A stretch of 52,091 nucleotides of DNA from contig JAZQEG010000011.1 of the NCBI GenBank assembly GCA_045538875.1, positions 1 to 52,091 on the forward strand, written 5' to 3'. The notes below the pieces were generated by a model. The model was not told the DNA's origin, searched no databases, and saw only the letters and a list, made by a program, of their open reading frames with translations. Each line of letters opens with the position of its first letter. Positions within the stretch are counted from its first letter, which is position 1. Below are positions 7,999 through 16,800 of this stretch, piece by piece. Source of the DNA: RGIG4708 sp045538875 (lineage in GTDB: Bacteria; Bacillota; Clostridia; UMGS1810). Both the position numbers and the translations under genes were made by a program.

Positions 7999-8021
7999 TT
8001 GTGCAACAAATTGTTGCACAA
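7999..8021. repeat. 23-bp perfect palindrome downstream of the toxin gene
   Basis: Two 11-base arms, TTGTGCAACAA and TTGTTGCACAA, flank a single A. It sits 3 bases past the toxin stop (leftward). It could form a hairpin ending the toxin-antitoxin transcript, although the following T-run is poor, or be a protein-binding site. Confidence 0.5.
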
Positions 8022-8024
8022 AAA

Positions 8025-8339
8025 TTATGATAGTTGTTTTTCAATATCTCTACCACCGTACATAATACGGATTATAGATACAGTTTTTGTTTCTTCGTTT
8101 GGAAGATAAAAAATTACATAATTTCTAACACTAACAAATCTTAATCCTCTATCCTTCCATGGCTTTTTGTCATATTTCGCATATCGGTTTGGCATTTCGT
8201 CAAGAGATGCTATTTCATCCATAATCTGCCGTACAAGATTTTTGGCAGTATCAGGAGCGCAAAGCGTATTTGCAATGTACTCATAGATGCTTCTTAAATC
8301 CTGTTCGGCAGTATTTGTATAATTTACAGTCCATTTCAT
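8025..8339 (-). CDS. ParE/RelE-superfamily toxin
   Basis: A 104-residue protein with the ParE/RelE fold signature: an N-terminal strand and helices (VNYTNTAEQDLRSIYEYI), then NLVRQIMDEIASLDEMP, and the C-terminal strands RFVSVRNYVIFYLPN and VSIIRIMYGGRDIEKQL. The YxVxY-like and RIMYGGRD endings are typical of the ParE/YafQ/RelE group, which either cleave mRNA on the ribosome or poison gyrase. Sequence alone does not decide which. The start overlaps the stop of the antitoxin gene by 4 bases, so the two are translationally coupled. Confidence 0.85.
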   Translation of the reverse strand: MKWTVNYTNTAEQDLRSIYEYIANTLCAPDTAKNLVRQIMDEIASLDEMPNRYAKYDKKPWKDRGLRFVSVRNYVIFYLPNEETKTVSIIRIMYGGRDIEKQLS

Positions 8340-8641
8340 ATTCCAAAGTCCTGCCTCATTCTTTTTGTCACATCATCAATGGAAGAAACTTTACCTGCAG
8401 CAATGTCATTAAAACCTTTTTCAATTTCTGCATTAAACTCTGCTTCTGTAAGTGCTTCAAGTGATACGGGCATATTCTGAGGTAGTTTCATATCAAAAGG
8501 AATTCCTTTGTGCATTACCACTTGTCTTAAAAAAATTGTAATCGCATTTGACATCGGTATCCCAAGTTGAGTTAAAATCTTTTCTGCCTGTTCTTTTATT
8601 TCCGGTTCAACACGAGTATAGATGTTTGATGTTCTTGCCAT
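8336..8641 (-). CDS. RelB/DinJ-family antitoxin
   Basis: A 101-residue protein with an N-terminal ribbon-helix-helix DNA-binding region (NIYTRVEPEIKEQAEKI, LGIPMSNAITIFLRQVV) that matches RelB/DinJ antitoxins. The C-terminal half (about 60-101) is charged and would wrap the toxin. The first gene of the pair, it should repress its own promoter. RBS AGGAGG lies just upstream of the ATG at 8641. The pair sits at the left side of the accessory island, next to the helicase operon but separated from it by a terminator. Confidence 0.87.
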   Translation of the reverse strand: MARTSNIYTRVEPEIKEQAEKILTQLGIPMSNAITIFLRQVVMHKGIPFDMKLPQNMPVSLEALTEAEFNAEIEKGFNDIAAGKVSSIDDVTKRMRQDFGI

Positions 8642-8663
8642 AATTATCGCCTCCTATGTTTAT

Positions 8664-8692
8664 ATTATACTACAATGTATTGCTATATGCAA
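8664..8692 (-). promoter_or_regulatory. Promoter and possible operator of the toxin-antitoxin operon
   Basis: On the minus strand: TTGCAT (8692-8687), 17-base spacer, TATAAT (8669-8664). The -35 region overlaps an imperfect palindrome TTGC-TATAT-GCAA, a plausible binding site for the ribbon-helix-helix antitoxin. Confidence 0.65.
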
Positions 8693-8712
8693 GCAATTTT
8701 TCTTTCCAAATA

Positions 8713-8747
8713 AAAACTCTGCTCTAGAAAGCAAAGAGCAGAGTTTT
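8713..8747 (-). terminator. Terminator at the end of the helicase operon
   Basis: A perfect 13-bp stem (AAAACTCTGCTCT with AGAGCAGAGTTTT) and a 9-base loop, with a T-run on the leftward strand. The symmetrical A/T flanks could let it work in both directions. It lies between the UvrD-like gene and the antitoxin promoter. Confidence 0.8.
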
Positions 8748-8775
8748 CGCCTATATTTTTTTGTAGATTTTACAT

Positions 8776-11289
8776 TTACATCAAAAAAGAAGATTTATTG
8801 CTTTCATCATATAAAATAAACAAATCTTTTTTTGCTCTAGTAATTGCAACATAATATAGTCGCATCTCATCAGAAATAACATCCATCGATGTTTCTCCAA
8901 AAACGGAAAACAGATAGTTATCTGGATGTATAAGGGGAAAATTGCCTTCATTCACCTCTGCTATTATAACACAATCTGCTTGCTCGCCTTTAGATTTATG
9001 TACAGTTTTAACCTCTAAATCTATGGCTTTATCATCACATAAGTTTTTTATGCATTTTTGAATTTCAGAGTTTTGTTTTCCTAGGAATTCTTTTCGTCTT
9101 GTTAATATAAATATCTTTTCATCTTTGTGCTCATTAACAATATCCACGATGTTTTTTAAATATCTAGATATTTTATATTCATTTATGTTATTTTCATCAT
9201 ATTGTTGACGAACTTTCAAACGCCAATCTTCGTCTACAAATATTCGCTCAACATTATTTATTTTTACAGGATTGCCTGATGGTTGATAGGGTTTTGATGG
9301 TTGACCTTGCATTTGATGCTGTTCCATAAAACTATTTGCATATTTTACAATTTGTTCTTCAGATCTATAGTTTGTCCTAATGTTATAAAGACTTGTATTA
9401 GAAAAATTCTTGTCAAATCCATTAAAGTAACTTAAATCAGACCCCGCAAATCTATTAATTGACTGCCAATCATCCCCTACGCAAAAAATCTTAATATCAG
9501 GATTGCGCTCCAACATAGACAAAATTAAATTGTGAAATAGTTTACTGAAATCTTGATACTCATCTATCAACACCCATTTCAATCGTTTTATTTGTCTATC
9601 ACAATAACCGCTTTTTATGTCTTCAGCAGCTTTTTTTAAGCACATATTAAAATCCATATCATAGGAATTAAATTTTGCAAACTCTGCTTCATTTTGGGTA
9701 CTTTCTAAAACAGATATGTATTTTTTGTAGGTTAAATAACCCAAACGCCAGAATGCTAACTCTCGCGAATTTTCATCAATTTCAGCGCTCTTTACTCGTT
9801 CAATAAATTCTTTTTCGTTATCAATAAATACCTGTTGATATTTATCTATAAACTGCGTGACTTGAGCAGTGAAATAGTCCTTGGCTTTTTCCCACACAAT
9901 TTCTTCTAATTGAGTCTGAGGAATTCTCACACATTTAACACCCGAAGATTCAAGAAGCAATTTTAACTTTGATTCGATACTTTCTCTCTCGTTGCCATTG
10001 AAGTCTTTACCATAGGTTTCAATTAAATTCTCAATATTAGATATGTTAGCCTTATATGTTTCCTTGTATTTAAATTTTTTCTGCAAAACATACCAAAACT
10101 TCTGCTTAAAATTTTTAGTTCTTATGTACTCCTCGTAGCTACCTACTGTTTTTTCAAAGGTTTTCTTTTGACTTTCATTTTCTGTACCACATACAGCCCA
10201 ATGTTCCCAAACAATGTTATGCTTAGGCAAATAAAAATCCGGAACAATTTCTTTTTGTACTGCCAAGAATTCTTCGCAATCCTTTTTTTCTTCCATGGTT
10301 AAATTTGACTTGTCAAAATCTATTTGTTTTAAGTAAAAAGGAGTTTCATAATTGTACTCTATACCATGTTCAAACAAAAAGTCGGCAATATATTTCTCCG
10401 CAATAGAACGCACATACTCACCGTTTAATGTTCGATACTTGCTATTACGAATATAAAAATAATAATGTTCTATTGTTGTAAATTTCTTTCTATCAATTTT
10501 TAAAGTAGAATCAAGAAAGAAAGTTTCAAGCAATTCTTTATACTTTGTATTTTCCTTTCTAAGATAATTTATAGATTTTTTTATAAGTTCAAATCTATCT
10601 TGAAGTTTATCATCGGCTAAAATCCTTAAAGAATTATCTTTATCCACCACTTTTCGTGCAAAAGCATGGAAAGTTTTTGCTATATCAAATTTTTGATATT
10701 TGGGTTCACCATCTATAAGGCATTCACAATTCAAACGATGTTTGATTTCGTCTGAAGCATCTCTGTTAAAACAAAAAGCGAGAACTTCATCTTCATGGAA
10801 ATTTTTATTTTCAAACAAATCTATTAATTTCGCAACAAGAACCCTAGTTTTACCAGAGCCAGCTCTTGCTGTTACTAAGGTATTTGTCTTCGTATCAATT
10901 GCATTTAACTGTTCATTATCTAATGCAAAAGGTTTATTTTCGAAAAGAATATGCTCCATAAAAAACTCATTTAGTTTTTCCCTTCTACAAGAAGAACATA
11001 AACCGTCTTTCTCATCTGGTGGATATATATCACAAGACAAACAGCGAGGACCGTCAAAATCGGGAATGAGAGCTCCAAATTCTAAGGATTTTTTAAAATC
11101 CCATTTTCGTGGCTCACCAGTCTCTTTGCATAGTAATTCCCCGGTATTAGCATCTTCCAAAGAAATGTATATAGCAGTGCCAGAATTTTGAATTTCTGAT
11201 ACTCTTACTCTTTGAATAACACTTTTTTCTTTATAAAGAAAATATGTTCCAACAGTAGTTATCTCTATTGTTTTCGATATATCGTTCAT
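8776..11289 (-). CDS. UvrD-like SF1A helicase with a PD-(D/E)XK-type insert; last gene of the candidate defence operon
   Basis: An 837-residue protein. The N-terminal 110 residues end in a Cys4 cluster (C83, C86, C98, C101), probably a zinc site. Walker A is ARAGSGKT (141-148); motif II is VLIDEYQDF (about 573); later motifs include VGDDWQSINRFAG, NYRSEEQIV, VKTVHKSKGEQAD and YVAITRAKK (about 810). Between motifs I and II, near 290-370, lie AEKYIADFLFEHGIEYNYET, IVPDFYLP and IVWEHWAV, the pattern of the nuclease-like insert in helicase IV-type proteins (E, PD, ExW). It should be an ATP-driven 3'-5' DNA translocase with possible DNA cleavage. AAGGAGGT precedes ATG 11289. It is 68 bases downstream of the LRR gene. 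Confidence 0.88.
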   Translation of the reverse strand: MNDISKTIEITTVGTYFLYKEKSVIQRVRVSEIQNSGTAIYISLEDANTGELLCKETGEPRKWDFKKSLEFGALIPDFDGPRCLSCDIYPPDEKDGLCSSCRREKLNEFFMEHILFENKPFALDNEQLNAIDTKTNTLVTARAGSGKTRVLVAKLIDLFENKNFHEDEVLAFCFNRDASDEIKHRLNCECLIDGEPKYQKFDIAKTFHAFARKVVDKDNSLRILADDKLQDRFELIKKSINYLRKENTKYKELLETFFLDSTLKIDRKKFTTIEHYYFYIRNSKYRTLNGEYVRSIAEKYIADFLFEHGIEYNYETPFYLKQIDFDKSNLTMEEKKDCEEFLAVQKEIVPDFYLPKHNIVWEHWAVCGTENESQKKTFEKTVGSYEEYIRTKNFKQKFWYVLQKKFKYKETYKANISNIENLIETYGKDFNGNERESIESKLKLLLESSGVKCVRIPQTQLEEIVWEKAKDYFTAQVTQFIDKYQQVFIDNEKEFIERVKSAEIDENSRELAFWRLGYLTYKKYISVLESTQNEAEFAKFNSYDMDFNMCLKKAAEDIKSGYCDRQIKRLKWVLIDEYQDFSKLFHNLILSMLERNPDIKIFCVGDDWQSINRFAGSDLSYFNGFDKNFSNTSLYNIRTNYRSEEQIVKYANSFMEQHQMQGQPSKPYQPSGNPVKINNVERIFVDEDWRLKVRQQYDENNINEYKISRYLKNIVDIVNEHKDEKIFILTRRKEFLGKQNSEIQKCIKNLCDDKAIDLEVKTVHKSKGEQADCVIIAEVNEGNFPLIHPDNYLFSVFGETSMDVISDEMRLYYVAITRAKKDLFILYDESNKSSFLM

Positions 11290-11357
11290 TTTTACCTCCT
11301 TACTATGAAAAAAATGTTATGTAAAATGTAAATTGATATCTACTAGAAATTAACTAA

Positions 11358-13808
11358 TTATAGTTTTAACTTGCTAATAATTGTATTAATTTCGTTTCTT
11401 GTAAAATTGATTGAGTTAAAGAAGTTAGGGATAGAGAGTAGTATTTTTGCTCTATCACCAGCGTTCATTTGTTTGAAATCCTCAACCTTTTTTTCATTCT
11501 TTGCTTTTTGAGGGCCATTTTCTATTGAATGGCCAATAGCGTTTGATAAACTATGAAATACCATTAATTTGTTTTTTATATCTAAAGCAATACTTCTTTT
11601 TTTGAACAAATTATCGATTTCTATCAAACCAAATGGATCGGACAAATAATAACCTAAATTTTCGGCTGATTGCTTTAGTAAACTATCGAATACAGCTTGC
11701 AAGACCTTGCGATACATTTCTCGTATCATATCAATATTGCGACCGACTTCATCAAAAGAGTTGTACTCAGAAGCAGAAATTGCATTATCTACCCATAAAC
11801 AAATATCGGATATGTACCTATATAAAATGTTTTCTTTTTCAGGATACTTTCTAAGGACTTCCTTTACAATGTCGTTTAACTCTTTTTCGTTAAGTGAAAT
11901 AAAATTATGATATTCTGTTGATGCTACATTATGTTGTTCCTTATATCCCTTTATGGTTTCGTTAACTTCTTGGACTTTTGTTTCATTGAATTTGATTTTT
12001 TGGGATAATTCTTGCTCTTCTTTTTCAAAGTCGATTTTCAACCTACTAACAGATAATTCGTTTTCTTCTAATTTCTTCTCTAACAATTGTATTGATTTTT
12101 TTAATTCAGAAGTAGTGTTTTTAATATTTTTAACATGCTCCTTATCTGCGTCTTTGCTAGCATCAGCTAAACTTTCATTAGTTTTTATTTCTTCTATTAA
12201 TTTATCAATTTCTTTCTTTAGTTCATCCACTTTTTCTTGCTCTGATTTAATATGTTTGCTATGCTGTTTTTGTAAGGATAATAACCCAGACTTGCCTTCT
12301 TTTATTTCTGTTTCTATAGGTTCAACGAAGTTTTTTGCTTGGTCGATTTCCTCTATAATTTTTTCGATAGATTCAGTGTTTTGGGAAATATTGTTGTGTA
12401 AAGTATCACCTAATCTAATAAATTTTGGCAAATCATCATCCTCGTCATATTTTTCGCTGAGGAGATTTATAAAAGAATCTGGAAGTATATTTCCATTCAT
12501 AACAATTGTATTTTTTCGCATCGATTTTTGTAATTCTGGATGATATTCATATTCAATTGTTGCATCAAAACCGATTTGATAATCATTAAAATTATCTTTC
12601 GACAACTCATATGAAATATCTGTTGTTAGATGCATATTGGTTCCAGCAAAATATCTAACGAATAAAGATTTTAATTCTTCTTGTTTATTTTCCACGGCGT
12701 ATATAATATTTTGGGGAATTTCAACGGAAAGTTGTTGCAATTTCCCTCTTTCCATTAACTCGAAAGAATTATTAGAGAAATCCTCTTCTAAAAATAATAG
12801 ATTTGCTGATTCCAAAAATACTACCTTATTGCAATCTGCCATTTTTATATCAAAATCTGCAAACATCGAATTGCCTAGTGACTTATCTATTGAGAAATGA
12901 ACGGCTTCATCAATCGAAAAAATATTTTTATGAGGGTCATATGAAATCAAGCCCTTAATTGATAAAAAGTCTACGAATTCCTCAATACACTTGTTGCTCA
13001 CATTTAGGAAATTCGATGTTTTAATTATTAAATCTTTTTTATCACTAGCATATATGCCCTTTTGCAATAATAAAACCATATATTTTTCATAAAAAGATAA
13101 CTGAACACTTTGTCGTACAGGGATATTTTTAAAATGAAGTGCTTTAACAGGAAAAGATAATTTTTTCACTTTCGAGTAAAAAATACTTTTACCATCATAT
13201 GGCTTTAATTTATTAGAAACTATCGTTCGAACAGGTATAACCTCTGTTTCTATCATCATAGCTTCTTCTGAAGATTGCTCTATATGTACAGATTTTCTTT
13301 TTTTGTCTGCTTTTCCTAAACCTTCGTTCCAATCAACATCCCATGATAACATTTGGTTTTGTTCTAATTCGCAAATAATCTCTTTACATCCATTAAAAGC
13401 ATGACTTTTAATCACAGAAATAGGTTTGGTAATATAAATTGTTGCATTTGAATTATAACTAAATGCAGCAAAGTCAATATAAGCAGTTTCAGGCAGATAA
13501 ACCTTATGTAAATTACACCGTTTGAAAGAACCTCTTCCGAGTGATTGCAGCCTGCTACTAAAGTTTATGTTTTCTAAATTAAAGCAATTTTCAAACGCAC
13601 CACTACCAATTTTTGTTATAGTATCCGGCATAACAACTTCGGAAATATTTTGATTTCCCTTAAATGCATTGTTGCCAATAGCAGTAACAACACTTCCATT
13701 CGGTGAAGAACTTGGAATATTCATAATATAATATTCGTAATCCTTGATTCCAGAAATAGAGCAGGTTCCATTTCCAAAATCTGTATATTCATATATATTA
13801 TCGATCAT
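11358..13808 (-). CDS. Leucine-rich-repeat / coiled-coil protein; middle gene of the candidate defence operon
   Basis: A protein of 816 residues that I cannot match to a named family over its full length. Residues about 25-145 form BspA-type leucine-rich repeats (VVTAIGNNAFKGNQNISEVV, ITKIGSGAFENCFNLENI, SLGRGSFKRCNLHKVYLP). About 200-450 is a mixed region with no motif I recognise. About 455-620 is a strong coiled coil, rich in E/K with long heptads; the rest is helical. There is no signal peptide, so it should be cytoplasmic, unlike typical surface BspA proteins. ATG 13808 has AAAGGAG 7 bases upstream. The gene overlaps the end of the upstream helicase gene by 11 bases, so translation is coupled. 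A sensor or scaffold role is inference. Confidence 0.75.
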   Translation of the reverse strand: MIDNIYEYTDFGNGTCSISGIKDYEYYIMNIPSSSPNGSVVTAIGNNAFKGNQNISEVVMPDTITKIGSGAFENCFNLENINFSSRLQSLGRGSFKRCNLHKVYLPETAYIDFAAFSYNSNATIYITKPISVIKSHAFNGCKEIICELEQNQMLSWDVDWNEGLGKADKKRKSVHIEQSSEEAMMIETEVIPVRTIVSNKLKPYDGKSIFYSKVKKLSFPVKALHFKNIPVRQSVQLSFYEKYMVLLLQKGIYASDKKDLIIKTSNFLNVSNKCIEEFVDFLSIKGLISYDPHKNIFSIDEAVHFSIDKSLGNSMFADFDIKMADCNKVVFLESANLLFLEEDFSNNSFELMERGKLQQLSVEIPQNIIYAVENKQEELKSLFVRYFAGTNMHLTTDISYELSKDNFNDYQIGFDATIEYEYHPELQKSMRKNTIVMNGNILPDSFINLLSEKYDEDDDLPKFIRLGDTLHNNISQNTESIEKIIEEIDQAKNFVEPIETEIKEGKSGLLSLQKQHSKHIKSEQEKVDELKKEIDKLIEEIKTNESLADASKDADKEHVKNIKNTTSELKKSIQLLEKKLEENELSVSRLKIDFEKEEQELSQKIKFNETKVQEVNETIKGYKEQHNVASTEYHNFISLNEKELNDIVKEVLRKYPEKENILYRYISDICLWVDNAISASEYNSFDEVGRNIDMIREMYRKVLQAVFDSLLKQSAENLGYYLSDPFGLIEIDNLFKKRSIALDIKNKLMVFHSLSNAIGHSIENGPQKAKNEKKVEDFKQMNAGDRAKILLSIPNFFNSINFTRNEINTIISKLKL

Positions 13809-16800
13809 AGTCATTCTCCTTTATGAAATCAAGAACACCTTTAGCACATTCTTCATTTGAAACAAAGCTTTCCCTTAAACTATATAATCGTGGAATTAAA
13901 GATTTTACAACGAACAAATTCTCGTTATTATCAGAATTAGAGAAATCCTCATCATCTTTTACAGTTGTTTTTGCTGCTATTTTATTTAAAGCTTCAAAAT
14001 TTCCGAATACTAGCAAGTGGTTTTTTGCTCTAGAAAAAGCAACATTCATGCGCCGTACATTATTCGTGAAACCTAATTTCCTAGTGCGAACCAAACTAAC
14101 AATTACTAAATCATATTCCCTACCTTGGAATCTATCAAAAGTACCTATTTGTACACCTTTAATTTTAATCGCCTTTAGTTTCCTTCTAAGATAGTTTTCT
14201 TGGGCACGATATCCCGTTATTATACCAATTGTCTTGATATTGGGAAAGTTTTGACGATTTGCTTGAAATTCTACAAGAAAAGAAACAATAGCATCTGCTT
14301 CTTCAGCATTGTATTGCGATGTTTCATGAGCGATTTCCGTTCCATTGATGTTTATACACTTAACATCGTTAGCAGAGGTTTGCTTCTCATCTATTAAATC
14401 AAACCCTTTGTGAATTGAATAGACAGGTTCAATCAAACTGAATATACCTTTATTCATTCTATACTGTCTCTTCATAATTGCGACATATGGATTCGATTCA
14501 AAATCAGCAATATTATTTTTTTCATTGTGTTTGACAAATTGTGATAACAACAAATTAAAAGAAGATTTGTTTATGGCATCCCACTCATCAACACTAAATA
14601 TATTTTGATATACCAAATCTATGTTCGTATATTGTTCATACATTGGGTCTAGCTGCATAAAATCGCCAATTAATATCAAGCGTTTTATTCTCGGCAACGA
14701 AATTATCAAATCCTCAAAATTACATTTACTTGCCTCGTCAATAATAGCATAATCAAATGTAAGATTTCGATTATCTGCGGATGTTAGTAGGGAAGCTATT
14801 TGATTAGTAGTCATCGAAATTAAGGAACCATCACTTTTTTCGGATAGCAAAAACATTTTATTGAATTGATTTCCTTTTCCATTAAAGAAACAGTGCTCAA
14901 CTTTTTCTGATGCGCATGCTACAATATTTTGTAGTTCTTCAGCATAATCAAATATAAATTGTTTTGCTTCCTGCTCATCCCAACCATTTGAAACTAAATA
15001 CTGAATCTTATTATCAATAGTTTCTAATGTTTGCTCATATATATTGATTTCCTTTTCTATAGCGTACAAATCGATGTTCATTTTACTTATAAAAGTGTTA
15101 TAATCTTCAATAATAACTTGCTTAAGATTATAAACTCTTTGTGTTTCAAGTCGTGCAGATTCAATAAGAGCTTTTAAGTTGTTTTGTTTATTGTTAAGTT
15201 TTTTAACAACTTCCATCTGCTCTTCTAAACTAGCGTTGAATTTTGAACAAATTTTAATAGAGTTTGTGTTTTCATCCTTTAAGTTGAAAATATCATTGTT
15301 AATATTTGTGATTTGTTCAACAACATCATCGTAAGACGATTTTGCTGAGGCCAAACTATTGTTGGTTGTTTTTATTTTTTCTTTTTGTTCAAGAATTTCA
15401 ATACCAAGCTTGTCTAATTTCTCTTTTTTACCTATGCATTCTTCGTTAAGTTCTTTTAACGTTTTGTTTATATCTTTAATTTTTTGATTATTTAATGTAT
15501 TCTTTGAATCTATAGCCTCTTTAGATGCTTCTTTGCTGATGTATGCAAATATAAACTCAGAGTAATTATATTGAATCTTTTTTAATTCTAATGTGATTTG
15601 AGATAAACATTTTTCATAGTATGCTTTATTATGCCCATTCAGTTTCACAAAGGGCAGGATAGACATCACATTATGTTTTAAATTTGAAGTTTTATAATAC
15701 TCGTAAACATCATCGACTTTATCCAAAATTTCTTGATTTAAGAAATCTTTTAGTGCTCCGTCTTTTTTGTTTTTAAATAATATATATTCGAGGGTTGTCA
15801 ATGAGATATTGAAGCCTTTGTCCCAAAAATCAGCGTCTTTTCGTAATGTGTTATAAATTTCTAAAACGTCCCTGGCTTTTATTAACGAACTATTCAATAA
15901 AATTTCGTAATAACTGCTTTCAAGCAGATCGCCATTCATGATGTGAGATAAAACTTTATTCTTAACATCATCCTCAGTGATAGAAGCAAGAAATTCACTG
16001 TATGATTTATGGGCTTCATTCTTTTCTTGTAAAGAAACAACGGAATTTTCTGCGTTTTGAATATTTTTTCTTATTGTTTTAGAATCATCTTCTAAGGCAG
16101 CCAACCTTGAATATAAAGTATTTAATTGGTTGGTTAATTCTGATATAGTAGCATTTTCTTCACTTTGTTTAGTTTTCAACACCTCTAAAGTGGAACTATC
16201 CACATCAATTTTTTCGGTGTTTTGGGAAACCTTATCTTCATGAATATTAATTATGTTTTTCAATGTTGCTACATCTTCGAGAACGCTAGATAATTCTGAT
16301 TCATTTTCAGACAATTCAGTTTCAAGATTTTTTTGTCGAAGCACCAGCTCATGATAATCTTTTAAATCATTATCATATTTTTCTTTTGAATCTAAGATTT
16401 GTTGTCTGCGTTCCTTTTCTTGTGTAATGGTTTCTTTGATGCCTTCATACGATTCAAAAGAATCAATAATAAAATCCTTAAATTTAAATCCCTCTAAAAC
16501 TTGGTTCTCTACGTATTTCTTTTTATTTTCTATTATCTCTCTTTCATATTGTTCGCCATATATAGAAGTATATCGCTTTAGTACTAATTCCTTATTGTTT
16601 TTTAGTCTATCAACAATATTATCACAAGCAACATGAACATTTGATGTAATCAATGTGTTATATTTTGCTTTAGATAATTCCTTCGCCAAAGCAAGAATTA
16701 ACTCAGTTTTTCCGGTTCCAGGAGGTCCCTGCACAAGCATTACATCAATGTCGTTTTTATCCATCTTCAAAATTTTATCAATTGCAATCAATTGCTCGTT

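Noticed and set aside
11953..12543. Rightward 196-residue Ser/Phe-rich frame inside the LRR gene
   Set aside because: Low-complexity shadow of the opposite-strand coiled coil, with no ribosome binding site.
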